DNA of 22,841 nt. It comes from Sphingobacteriia bacterium (GTDB taxonomy: Bacteria > Bacteroidota > Bacteroidia > NS11-12g > UBA955). The stretch covers positions 1 through 22,841 of the forward strand of contig JAGKXC010000027.1 of assembly GCA_021151535.1 (NCBI GenBank), in the 5' to 3' direction. Position 1 is the first letter of the stretch. Each line of letters opens with the position of its first letter. The position numbers and the translations under genes were made by a program. This document shows positions 7,359 through 15,277 of the stretch, one piece after another. The notes beneath the pieces were generated by a model. The model was not told the DNA's origin and searched no databases. It saw only the letters and a program-made list of their open reading frames with translations.

Positions 7359-10115
7359 ATGAGAAAAAATCTACTGTTTTTATTGGTTTTAACATTGTTT
7401 GCTACGCAGGTTAAGGCACAGTTGGTAGACCCAGGATTTAAAATTTTGGGATCTGTTCCAGCGCCAGTAAAAAAGAATTTAAATCGTAGTGCATCTAATC
7501 CCAAAAATTGTGCTTCTGATACTTTAACTTATCCATCAATTGGTGCATCTGGTTATAATAGCGTAACCGTGAAGAAGGGCTCGGCTTTGGGTCAGTTTTT
7601 TTCAGCACCAGGAGAGGTTACTGTTAATGGCTTCCGTTTTTATGGATTTGCCATTTTGCCAACTTCAGGTCCAGCGAAAAAAATCAGGACCATTTGTAAT
7701 ATTTATAAAGCAGGTACGGATTCCTTGCCTTCAGGTTCTCCTTTGGCATCAGATACCATCACCATTGATACGGTGAGTGGTACTAGTATTCCTTTGAGTG
7801 CAATTACACATGTTGCCAATTTTAGTAAGTCTGTAAAATTCACCAACGATCATTTCATTGTAACTGTTGAATCTGATAGCACGGATGTTAGTTTGGCAGT
7901 TGTAACTAACTCCTATGCCAATGGCGATGGAGAAGGCCGAAACATCGGTTGTGGTAGTGTAAGTGGTAAGTGGTACAGATGTTTAAATTTAAATATTGGT
8001 GGAACTGCATTTGATGCTCATATGCAGTTTTTCCCCATTGTAAAATACAAATTTGGTACAGATTTTTCAACTACACAAGATTGTTATGCAAGTTTAGATA
8101 CATTGAAGTTTGCTGGTAATTATAAGAAAACGCCAATGGGTGCTGTTTACTATAATTATTATGCATATCTAGACGAGTTATACCCAACAGTTAAGTACTT
8201 GGATTTTTGTAATACATGGTTGTATGAGAACACCACCTATGCTAATGGTAGAGATGGTAAATATAAACCAAAGGTTCGCAGAAATATAGATGTACAGTTG
8301 TTCAGTACCATTTACACTTATTCAAACTCGAATTACTGTCGTGATACGGCTAAGCAAACCATTTATTATACACCATTATTGCCTGTTTTAAGTAAAGGTG
8401 GCAATGGTTGTATAGGTGATTCTGCTAAGCTTTTGTTAAGTGCAGACCCCAATGCAACAATTGAATGGTATAAGAAAATTACAGATGTTTCACCGTTCAA
8501 TTATGGCATTTCCTACACCATTAAGAAAGTTACAGCCTCTGATACTTTTTATGTTAGAGCAGTAAACAACAAATGTGCTTCTAAGCACAATATGATAGTA
8601 TTCAATGCTTTCCAATATCCAAGCTATTTAACCACAAAAGGTGATTCAATATGTTCTGGAGGTTCTGCTAATCTAACTGCAAAATCAGATCGAGGAGATA
8701 TTTTGTGGTACTCAGATTTAACTAATCAAACCCCTCTTTACTCTGGTTCAACGTACACAACAGGTAAGCTTACCAAAGATTCTTCTGTTTACGTGGTAGC
8801 CAATAATGGTGGTTGTTTAAGCCCTGGAGGCAGAACAAAAGTTACCGCCTTGGTAGGAAGTTCTTTTGCACCAGAAACGCCTTCTATTGCATTTACGGAT
8901 ACTGTTGTATGCGCCAAAACAGGTAGCAGAGTTTTGGATTTGAAAGCTTCTGTATTAACAAATGATACTTTGAGATGGTTTGCAGATGTAAATTCAAGTA
9001 CTGTGTTAGGTCGTGGAACAAAATACACTTACACAGCGCCAGCAACTCGCGGAACCTACAAGATTTATGTTGAATCTTGGAACGGCATCTGCGGAAGTGG
9101 AAGAAACCCAATTACCATTCGCGTTTACAACAATGCTACCGTATTCGGTGCAACGGGCGATGTGATTTGTGCTGGTGATTCTGCTGATTTGGCTGCAACG
9201 CCTCAGTGGGGTGAAATCCACTGGTATAATAGCAAAACTGCTTCTACGCCATTCTCAAAGGCAACTGCCTTGCGTGTGGGTGATGTAAAATCAAATCAAT
9301 TTTTCTACTACAAGTCTGCTGAAGGCAAATGTGAAGCATCCAGTTTTGATAGTGTTGAAGTAAAAGTAAATACAGTTCCAACGCCAACATCAGTAGACGC
9401 TAACCCAGTTTGTGCTAAAGCATTGGGTGAGTTAACGGTGAATGTTACTGGAGGCACTGTAAACTGGTATGATGATATTACTGCCACTACACCAATAGCT
9501 ACAGGAAATACATTGAAAGTTGGTCAAGTATTGAGCAATCTAACCTACTATTATGAAGTTACAAACAAGGGATGTTCTTCTGGTAAAACCGTGGTTGAAT
9601 TGAAGGTCCTTCCAAGACCAGTAGCAGGATTTACATGGTCGTTGATTTGGCAGAATAAATTGAATTGCGTTCCTATTACTACTACAGGATTAACTATTTT
9701 CTGGGAATGGGGTGATGGCCAAACCAAGTCTGGTTTGCCTGGGGTTCACCAGTATGCAAGTTCTGGAAGTTATGTAGTAAAAATGATCGCTACAAACAAC
9801 GCAAATGGTTGCAAAGACACTGCAGAAATCCCAGTTTTGGTTGATCATACAGGTGTTAACCAATCATTGCAATTAATGGATGTAGCTGTTTACCCTAACC
9901 CTGTTCAAAATGGTGAAATGTTGCAGTTGTCTGGTTTGAGCGCAACTCAAAATAGCCGGGCCCGTTGGCAGAGTTTGCAAGGTAGCATTATCAATGAAAT
10001 TACCTTTGATGGCAACGAAGTACAAGTTCCTGTAGGAATAACACCAGGTTTGTACTTGTTAGTGATTGAGCAATCTAATCAAAAGTACACGCCGATTAAG
10101 GTATTGGTTAAGTAA
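7359..10115 (+). CDS. Large T9SS-exported protein with Ig-like and PKD domains
   Basis: 918-residue surface or secreted protein of unknown function. Residues 1-20 are a signal peptide (cleavage near VKA/Q). Residues about 50-235 form a Ser/Thr/Gly-rich beta region of no family I recognise, followed by a Tyr-rich stretch to about 340. Five tandem Ig-like modules follow (about 341-416, 421-498, 507-590, 592-671, 672-750). Most show a pattern like CxGxSAxL...WY...TxY.Y...C, typical of Ig-like domains in large Bacteroidota adhesins. A PKD domain is at about 751-829 (FWEWGDGQ, GVHQYASSGSYVVKM). A T9SS type A sorting domain runs from 838 to 918 (VAVYPNP, ITPGLYLLVI, IKVLVK). The gene is monocistronic and ends at a strong terminator. 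An adhesion or matrix role is inferred from the domains only. Confidence 0.88.
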   Translation: MRKNLLFLLVLTLFATQVKAQLVDPGFKILGSVPAPVKKNLNRSASNPKNCASDTLTYPSIGASGYNSVTVKKGSALGQFFSAPGEVTVNGFRFYGFAILPTSGPAKKIRTICNIYKAGTDSLPSGSPLASDTITIDTVSGTSIPLSAITHVANFSKSVKFTNDHFIVTVESDSTDVSLAVVTNSYANGDGEGRNIGCGSVSGKWYRCLNLNIGGTAFDAHMQFFPIVKYKFGTDFSTTQDCYASLDTLKFAGNYKKTPMGAVYYNYYAYLDELYPTVKYLDFCNTWLYENTTYANGRDGKYKPKVRRNIDVQLFSTIYTYSNSNYCRDTAKQTIYYTPLLPVLSKGGNGCIGDSAKLLLSADPNATIEWYKKITDVSPFNYGISYTIKKVTASDTFYVRAVNNKCASKHNMIVFNAFQYPSYLTTKGDSICSGGSANLTAKSDRGDILWYSDLTNQTPLYSGSTYTTGKLTKDSSVYVVANNGGCLSPGGRTKVTALVGSSFAPETPSIAFTDTVVCAKTGSRVLDLKASVLTNDTLRWFADVNSSTVLGRGTKYTYTAPATRGTYKIYVESWNGICGSGRNPITIRVYNNATVFGATGDVICAGDSADLAATPQWGEIHWYNSKTASTPFSKATALRVGDVKSNQFFYYKSAEGKCEASSFDSVEVKVNTVPTPTSVDANPVCAKALGELTVNVTGGTVNWYDDITATTPIATGNTLKVGQVLSNLTYYYEVTNKGCSSGKTVVELKVLPRPVAGFTWSLIWQNKLNCVPITTTGLTIFWEWGDGQTKSGLPGVHQYASSGSYVVKMIATNNANGCKDTAEIPVLVDHTGVNQSLQLMDVAVYPNPVQNGEMLQLSGLSATQNSRARWQSLQGSIINEITFDGNEVQVPVGITPGLYLLVIEQSNQKYTPIKVLVK
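8379..9608 (+). repeat. Five tandem Ig-like domain repeats (protein level)
   Basis: Residues 341-750 of the exported protein are five diverged modules of about 75-85 residues. Most carry an opening (I/V)C(A/S/I)G-type segment, a central WY, W(Y/F)xD or HWYN segment, and a closing Cys followed by a beta strand. The first and third are the most diverged. DNA identity between copies is low. Confidence 0.75.
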
Positions 10116-10128
10116 ATACAATTGAATT

Positions 10129-10171
10129 ATCAATAAAAAAGGCTATCCATTGGATAGCCTTTTTTATTGAT
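10129..10171. terminator. Bidirectional intrinsic terminator
   Basis: A perfect inverted repeat with arms 10129-10149 and 10151-10171 surrounds a single central base. The core is GGCTATCC / GGATAGCC flanked by A6 on the left and T6 on the right, so a U tract follows the hairpin in both directions. It sits 13 bases after the stop of the exported-protein gene and contains the stop codon of the convergent permease gene (10164-10166). Confidence 0.92.
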
Positions 10172-11150
10172 TGGTAGTTCTAGGATCTAGTACATCACGC
10201 AGCCCCATTGACATGAGATTAAAAGCCATTACTAAAATCATAATAGCGATTCCAGGAATTAATGCCATACTCGCGTTATCTAACACCAAATAACCCATGT
10301 TCTCTTTTACCATCATTCCCCAAGTTGGCGTAGGTGGCGATACTCCTAAACCAAGGAACCCCAATCCGGCTTCAAGTAAAATGGCGGAAGCAAAATTGGT
10401 AGTGGCTAAAACGGTTAAGGAGCCTTTTAGATTAGGTAAAATATGCAAAAACATGATTCTAACAGACGAGAACCCGTTGATTTTCGCGGCCAGAATATAT
10501 TCTCTTTCACGTAGTTGAATGGCTTGGCCGCGAACTACGCGAGCTACTTCTACCCATGTAGAAAGTGCTGTTGCCAACAGAACTTGGTAAAACCCTTTGG
10601 CCAGAAACATGCTTAATCCCATGGCGATGAGCAGGGTAGGAACCGACCAGAATACGGCAATGAGCCAAGAGAAGAATTTATCGTACAAACCGCCCAGAAA
10701 GCCCGAAAGTAGGCCAATGAAAGTACCTATAAGTAGGGAAGATATCATTGCCAAAAAACCGATACTTAATGATACTCTTCCACCGATTATCATTCTACTT
10801 AACATGTCGCGTCCAAATTGGTCGGAGCCCATCCAGAAGGTTTTGGAGTAAACTTGTTGATGTTTGTACTGCGTAATTTCGGATGGCAAAATGGGTTTAA
10901 TATGGTTGTTACTAGGGGAGCCATTCAACCACAATTCCCATAGATTAATTTCGGCATTTGGGGTTGATGAATTTTCATCAATATATAAAACTTTGGCTCC
11001 TGGCTTCAAATTTTTCCATTCATGAACAATGGTATTTGCATTGGTGGATGAATCGGGTGTAATGAGATAACCCAAGGTAGAAATAACCGTGAGGATCAAG
11101 CAAATTATCGCCCCGAAAAGAAATAATTTATTCTTGATTAATGCCTTCAT
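10164..11150 (-). CDS. OppC/DppC-type ABC transporter permease
   Basis: 328-residue inner-membrane permease of the binding-protein-dependent peptide/nickel/opine class. Visible: TM1 at about 8-30, a periplasmic loop of about 75 residues, then the family motif GSDQFGRDMLSRMIIGGRVS (108-127) leading into the transmembrane bundle. The cytoplasmic EAA loop is at about 218-240 (YILAAKINGFSS, HILPN), and GLGFLGLGVSPPTPTWG at 262-278 is typical of OppC. It would move oligopeptides or similar solutes together with an OppB-type permease, an OppD/F ATPase and a binding protein, none of which is in this window. It is the last gene of the wzz-ligase run, 28 bases after the ligase. Its stop codon lies in the shared terminator. 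Class is certain, substrate unknown. Confidence 0.92.
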   Translation of the reverse strand: MKALIKNKLFLFGAIICLILTVISTLGYLITPDSSTNANTIVHEWKNLKPGAKVLYIDENSSTPNAEINLWELWLNGSPSNNHIKPILPSEITQYKHQQVYSKTFWMGSDQFGRDMLSRMIIGGRVSLSIGFLAMISSLLIGTFIGLLSGFLGGLYDKFFSWLIAVFWSVPTLLIAMGLSMFLAKGFYQVLLATALSTWVEVARVVRGQAIQLREREYILAAKINGFSSVRIMFLHILPNLKGSLTVLATTNFASAILLEAGLGFLGLGVSPPTPTWGMMVKENMGYLVLDNASMALIPGIAIMILVMAFNLMSMGLRDVLDPRTTNQ

Positions 11151-11178
11151 GGTGCAGTTTTTTGAAGTTTGCTACCAA

Positions 11179-12672
11179 TTAATGCTGATTGATATCAGGC
11201 GAATTGGCTATGTCTTTCCCGTAAATATCCAGTGCTGCAATTACGGCAGTAAACAGCCAAAATGGTACTGCAATTTTATCGTATTGGCTATAATTATTCA
11301 AAAATGCATGGAAATAATAGGTAGTGAGGCCTAAAATTGCTATCATAGCTGTATAGCGAATTTTTCCTGGTGGATGGTGGTAAATTACTTTTAGTGCGTA
11401 AGCAATTCCTCCCAAAACAATGGCAATAAACAAGAGTAAACCGGGGAATCCTGCTTCACTCATCGCCGAAAAATACTCAGAGTGTGCATCGCCCAAATCT
11501 CCGGAGAAAGTTGAGATTAAGGTTAACTCGTCGCTTTTTTGGAATGCACCATATTGGAAAACGTAGGTGCCGGGACCAAATCCAAAAAGAGGTTTTTCCG
11601 AAACCATTCTACCAGCGCATTTCCAACGATTAATTCTTTCTAAGTTTGAAGGATCGGTTGTGATATTGGAAACAGATTTTACGTGACCTTCAATATCGTC
11701 TGCTGAACCTTGTTTGTTGGCTTCGAGTTTATATAGAATTTCATCTTGATTGGCGATTCCATAGCCGAGTGCTAGCAGCAGTGCAGCCAAAATCATGGTG
11801 AATTTCACCCTTAATCGAATGACGAGGTAAATTCCACCCATCGCCAGTAAACTTAACCAAGTTGCACGGGTATAACTCACTACAATACCAAACAGCAAAA
11901 TGGTTAAAAAGAATAGGATAATGGGGGTTAGAGTAACAGGTATTTTAAAATGACGGCCGGCTAGTGCGTATAGCAACAAAATGGGCACTACGAAAGCAAT
12001 AGCGGCTGCATATTGCCCATGATCAGGGAAAAATGGCCAAGATACAGAGTATGAGCTACTGCGCAAGAAACCATCTGCAGAGTGTTTGATTAGGGTGTAA
12101 ATTACGAGAGCCAAAGTGGTGATACTAAAGGATGTGAAGAACCAATGGATTTTACTAAAATCACGAAAAACGAAAAGTGCGGTAAAATAGAAAAGAACTA
12201 CATACCAAGTTCTTGCAAATACGAATTTGAAGCTTACAAATGGCATAGAACTGAAAGGAATGATTAGCCAATACCAAAGGATATAAGCCAGTACAATAAT
12301 ACTTAATGGGTGTTTAAGAATATTGGAATTGAAGATGGGGTTGCGCAACCAATAGTACACAAAGCCAAGAAAAAGTAGGATATATAATGGCTCTGTGGGT
12401 ATGGTTAGTCCAAATCCGCCCGGCAAATCATCATAATTAATGCTCAGAGGTACCAAGGCTCCTGAAAAAAGTAGGGTTTTTTCTGTGTGATAAATGAGTA
12501 ATAAAATATATCCTATGGCAATAGGTGCTAATAGGAAAATATATAATTGATTGAGAGTTAAAACGGTTATTGCAGCGGCCACAAGCGCAATCAGCCCCCA
12601 TAAAATGTAAGGGTTTTTGGTAATAATGGCAGCGGTTTGCAGTTTGCTTTTCAAAGGTTTGTTGAATTTCAA
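11179..12672 (-). CDS. O-antigen ligase / polymerase-family membrane protein
   Basis: 497-residue polytopic membrane protein with a Wzy_C-type core. It either ligates polysaccharide to a lipid or protein acceptor or polymerises repeat units at the periplasmic face. Roughly ten or more hydrophobic segments are seen. The large periplasmic loop runs from about 305 to 405 and holds LERINRW (344-350), PLFGFGPGTY (361-370) and DAHSEYFSAMSEAGFPG (395-411), whose His397 matches the conserved functional His of the family. SYTRATW at 266-272 gives the other family Arg. The start is a TTG at 12672 overlapping the upstream stop as TTGA. The first in-frame ATG is codon 143 and would remove several membrane segments, so the TTG is favoured. 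It is probably translationally coupled to the Wzz-type gene. Confidence 0.88.
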   Translation of the reverse strand: MKFNKPLKSKLQTAAIITKNPYILWGLIALVAAAITVLTLNQLYIFLLAPIAIGYILLLIYHTEKTLLFSGALVPLSINYDDLPGGFGLTIPTEPLYILLFLGFVYYWLRNPIFNSNILKHPLSIIVLAYILWYWLIIPFSSMPFVSFKFVFARTWYVVLFYFTALFVFRDFSKIHWFFTSFSITTLALVIYTLIKHSADGFLRSSSYSVSWPFFPDHGQYAAAIAFVVPILLLYALAGRHFKIPVTLTPIILFFLTILLFGIVVSYTRATWLSLLAMGGIYLVIRLRVKFTMILAALLLALGYGIANQDEILYKLEANKQGSADDIEGHVKSVSNITTDPSNLERINRWKCAGRMVSEKPLFGFGPGTYVFQYGAFQKSDELTLISTFSGDLGDAHSEYFSAMSEAGFPGLLLFIAIVLGGIAYALKVIYHHPPGKIRYTAMIAILGLTTYYFHAFLNNYSQYDKIAVPFWLFTAVIAALDIYGKDIANSPDINQH

Positions 12673-13751
12673 GCCACATCAACCGGTGTGGTTGGTTTGT
12701 TCTTGTAAATTTCGTAGATAACCAATATGATAGAAGTAGCGAAGAAGGTTGCAATTACTGAGAGTAATAGCACCAACGTGCGTTTGGGCCAGAATTTAAT
12801 TTCAGGTTTAACGGCAGCTTGAACAGTCATTTTGTGAGATAATCTTTCATTTACGTCTACCATTCTTCTTTCGTATTGGGCGATCAAATCGGACTCTTTT
12901 TCCTCTTCTAATTTGATTAACTCATTTAATGCTACGAAATCACCTCCATTAGAAACCAAGGTTTTTTGTTGATCTATAAGATCTTTTAATTTGGAAGATT
13001 TTGCACCTTGAACCGCTTGCACTTTATAAATTTCTTCAGCCAATGCTCTACTTTGTTCTTCGTAGTTGGTAATACCCTTTTCACCCAATGAACGCATCTC
13101 ATCTTTGATGCTTTGGATTTTATCTCTTTTAGCCTTTAAAGCGCGCTCAACAATTTGCAAAGCTGGAACAGCCAACTGGTTTTGGATTTCAGTTTTTACA
13201 GAATCGTATAAAATAGCCATGCCATTAGCGATATCAGCGGCCATTTGAGGATTTTCATCCAACACTTCAATGGTTACGGATAGGTAACGTGTTCGTGTAA
13301 CTGAAATGTTCTCCTTTAATTTATATTCCAAAGCAGTTTGAGGATATTTTTCTGTTTGGGGATTAATATTATAGTGCTTGTAAAGATTGAAATTTCTCAC
13401 CAATCTGCCCATCAAATCGCCCGATAAAAGAATTTGAATTGCTTTTTCAGCTTCTTCTTCTTCACCAAATTCTAAAGGGTCTTTCTGACGAACTTTTGCA
13501 TCTGTTAATAACGCATCAGAAATGGAGTTGTTTTTAGATGGATAGAAGATGTGGGTTGCTTTGTATTTGGGTTTGGTGATGAAGGGCATTGTAATCACGA
13601 TTGCCATCACAGCGGCGATTCCGCAAGCAATCATTAATACTTTTCTCCATTTCCAGAAGAAGTTAACTACATCAACCAAAGTAAGCGGTTTTACAGAAGT
13701 AGCTGGAATTAAATCGTAATTATGGGGAGTAATTGGGTTGTTAGCCGACAT
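12669..13751 (-). CDS. Wzz-type polysaccharide chain-length determinant
   Basis: 360-residue inner-membrane polysaccharide co-polymerase that would set the length of O-antigen or capsule chains made by a Wzy polymerase. TM1 is at about 37-57, a large periplasmic region runs from 58 to 324 with a helical coiled-coil-rich part at about 190-310, and TM2 is at about 325-346, preceded by the Pro-rich KPEIKFWPKR segment typical of the family. The cytoplasmic tail is short, with no tyrosine kinase domain. I chose the ATG at 13751. An upstream in-frame TTG at 13775 falls within the predicted -7 promoter box, which argues against it. It overlaps the ligase gene by 4 bases. Confidence 0.88.
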   Translation of the reverse strand: MSANNPITPHNYDLIPATSVKPLTLVDVVNFFWKWRKVLMIACGIAAVMAIVITMPFITKPKYKATHIFYPSKNNSISDALLTDAKVRQKDPLEFGEEEEAEKAIQILLSGDLMGRLVRNFNLYKHYNINPQTEKYPQTALEYKLKENISVTRTRYLSVTIEVLDENPQMAADIANGMAILYDSVKTEIQNQLAVPALQIVERALKAKRDKIQSIKDEMRSLGEKGITNYEEQSRALAEEIYKVQAVQGAKSSKLKDLIDQQKTLVSNGGDFVALNELIKLEEEKESDLIAQYERRMVDVNERLSHKMTVQAAVKPEIKFWPKRTLVLLLSVIATFFATSIILVIYEIYKNKPTTPVDVA

Positions 13752-13772
13752 AGTTGGAAGTTGGGAATTTTT

Positions 13773-13780
13773 CAAAATTA
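13773..13780 (-). promoter_or_regulatory. Bacteroidota -7 promoter element for the wzz-ligase-permease run
   Basis: On the minus strand TAATTTTG matches TAnnTTTG exactly, 21 bases before the ATG at 13751, giving a leader of about 15 nt. No clear -33 element is present. The remainder of the 165-base gap (13752-13916) shows nothing else I can support. Confidence 0.45.
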
Positions 13781-13916
13781 AGTAATCAACGCGTGGATTG
13801 GTTGAAAATTGTAGTAATAGCGTGAAAGTTTTCTACAACCTTTGGCACAAGTTGATGTGAAATTAAGTATGTAATTGCCTGAATATCATAGAGATGTAGG
13901 CTAAATTAAATGTTTG

Positions 13917-14576
13917 TTAAATGTCAAAAAATCTCATGATAATATCGTACTCTTTATCTGAGCTACCATCATGATCTTCAGCAAGAAAGACATTTTCTAC
14001 CTGAATGCTGTAACGCTTTAGGGAAGCTACGATGGGTTTGGCCAAAGTGGTGTTGATTTTCATATTTACCCAAAGTTTCCCATCTTCACCATTTCGGATA
14101 ACCAATCCAAGAATTTTTGCACCATTTTCTTCTACCAAACGCGATAGTAAAGAAGGTGCATAGTCTTTGCCATCGAGGTGAAGTACCAAAATTGCTCCCA
14201 AACCTTTGTATGTGAGGCTATCGGCGATATAATTGTTGATGAGTTTTTGTTCAACTACGCCAATGAATTCACCCTGATTATTGCAAACGGCAAGGTTTGA
14301 CAAATCGTTGGCTGCCAATAATGGAATTAATTCGTATAGATGATTGGTTTCTGTAGCTACAGCGGGATAAGGATGTCTTGGAACCGCTTCATCTAGATTT
14401 TGGTTTTTGGGTAATTGTGAAAGTTGCGCCAATCGGGCATAATTGTATACCTTTTTATTTTCGATAATGGGCAATTCTGTAACGCCCATTTGCATCATAA
14501 ACGCAATTGCGGCCTCCACAGTATCTGTGGTTCTGAGTGCACTGAGGTTGTGGTTGATGAGCGATTTTGCAATCAT
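13917..14576 (-). CDS. CBS-pair protein with C-terminal ACT-like domain
   Basis: 219-residue cytoplasmic protein numbered from the ATG at 14576 (MIAKSLINHNLSALRTTDTV); an 18-codon upstream extension is not family-like and covers the promoter box. Residues about 1-130 hold two CBS-type segments (TVEAAIAFMMQMGVTELPII, and NDLSNLAVCNNQGEFIGVV), a fold that usually binds adenine nucleotides. Residues about 138-219 resemble an ACT domain (LGAILVLHLDGKDYAPSLLS, ILGLVIRN, WVNMKINT, VASLKRYSI), a fold that often senses amino acids. No catalytic domain is attached, so a regulatory or sensor role is inferred. It is flanked by 165-base gaps on both sides. The upstream gap (14577-14741) holds its promoter and otherwise nothing clear. 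Confidence 0.75.
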   Translation of the reverse strand: MIAKSLINHNLSALRTTDTVEAAIAFMMQMGVTELPIIENKKVYNYARLAQLSQLPKNQNLDEAVPRHPYPAVATETNHLYELIPLLAANDLSNLAVCNNQGEFIGVVEQKLINNYIADSLTYKGLGAILVLHLDGKDYAPSLLSRLVEENGAKILGLVIRNGEDGKLWVNMKINTTLAKPIVASLKRYSIQVENVFLAEDHDGSSDKEYDIIMRFFDI

Positions 14577-14586
14577 GGCGTAATAA

Positions 14587-14594
14587 CAAAGATA
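14587..14594 (-). promoter_or_regulatory. Bacteroidota -7 promoter element for the CBS-ACT gene
   Basis: On the minus strand TATCTTTG matches TAnnTTTG exactly, 10 bases before the ATG at 14576. A TTG at 14618-14620 (23-base spacer) could be a weak -33 element. The implied leader is about 5 nt. Confidence 0.5.
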
Positions 14595-14741
14595 ACATGA
14601 AAACCATAATTTGGTTTCAATATTTGGCAAATGAAATGGAAATTGGACAGAAGCGAAGCAAACACGGATTGATCGCCCTTCTAAGAATCAATCTTTTAGA
14701 AAACGGAGATATGAGAAATAAATTTAATAAAATTGGCGATT

Positions 14742-15266
14742 TTACCAATGATGGGAATTCTCGTTATTCCATCTGCCTTGAACTTTCAAAACATTTTCAA
14801 TGAGTTCGCGGGCACATCCCATACCGCCTTTTTCTTTGGCGATATATTGGGCAATCGCTCTTACTTCGGAACAAGCATCTTCCGGGCAGCAAGGCAAGCC
14901 CACTTTTTCAAGTACTGGGATATCAGGAAAATCATCGCCCATATACGCAATATCCTCTGGTTTTAAATTCCAAGCGTACAAAGCTTCTTCAAATGCTTCC
15001 ATTTTGTGGCTTTGACCAAGATAAATGTATTGAATTCCTAAACCTTTTAATCGTTCAAGAACACCATTTCCTTTGCCGCCGGAAATGATGGCGATGGGGT
15101 AGCCCAACTTCACTGCATGTTGCAACGCGTAACCATCCTTGATATTCATGCTTCTAAGCATATGCCCTTCCTCCGTTACCAATACTTGGCCGTTGGTGAG
15201 TACACCGTCAATATCAAAAATAAACGCTTTTACTTGTTTGAATTTATCTATTAAATTATTACTCAT
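14742..15266 (-). CDS. kdsC: 3-deoxy-D-manno-octulosonate 8-phosphate phosphatase
   Basis: 174-residue HAD-superfamily phosphatase of the small cap-less KdsC type. It removes phosphate from Kdo-8-P to give Kdo for lipopolysaccharide core synthesis. Motif I is FDIDGVLT at 17-24 (Asp18 nucleophile, Asp20), motif II ISGG at 61-64 (Ser62), motif III Lys88, and motif IV MGDDFPDIPVL at 109-119 (Asp111, Asp112). The C-terminal GGMGCARELIE at 147-157 matches the family tail. Length is normal. The ATG lies 11 bases after the ChaN-like stop codon, so the two are likely co-transcribed. A related HAD activity on another sugar acid is possible but less likely. Confidence 0.92.
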   Translation of the reverse strand: MSNNLIDKFKQVKAFIFDIDGVLTNGQVLVTEEGHMLRSMNIKDGYALQHAVKLGYPIAIISGGKGNGVLERLKGLGIQYIYLGQSHKMEAFEEALYAWNLKPEDIAYMGDDFPDIPVLEKVGLPCCPEDACSEVRAIAQYIAKEKGGMGCARELIENVLKVQGRWNNENSHHW

Positions 15267-15277
15267 GATAGATAAAA

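Noticed and set aside
13752..13775. Upstream TTG start for the Wzz-type protein
   Set aside because: The TTG lies within the predicted -7 promoter element, so it would not be on the transcript; the ATG at 13751 is better.
14667..14693. GATTGAT...ATCAATC inverted repeat in the kdsC-CBS gap
   Set aside because: Only 7 AT-rich pairs with a 13-base loop and no good U tract on the kdsC-coding strand; too weak to call a terminator or operator.
14567..14803. Plus-strand open frame across the gap between the CBS-ACT gene and kdsC
   Set aside because: It overlaps both neighbours, contains the CBS gene's promoter region on the other strand, and its translation shows no domain or signal; composition looks like intergenic DNA.
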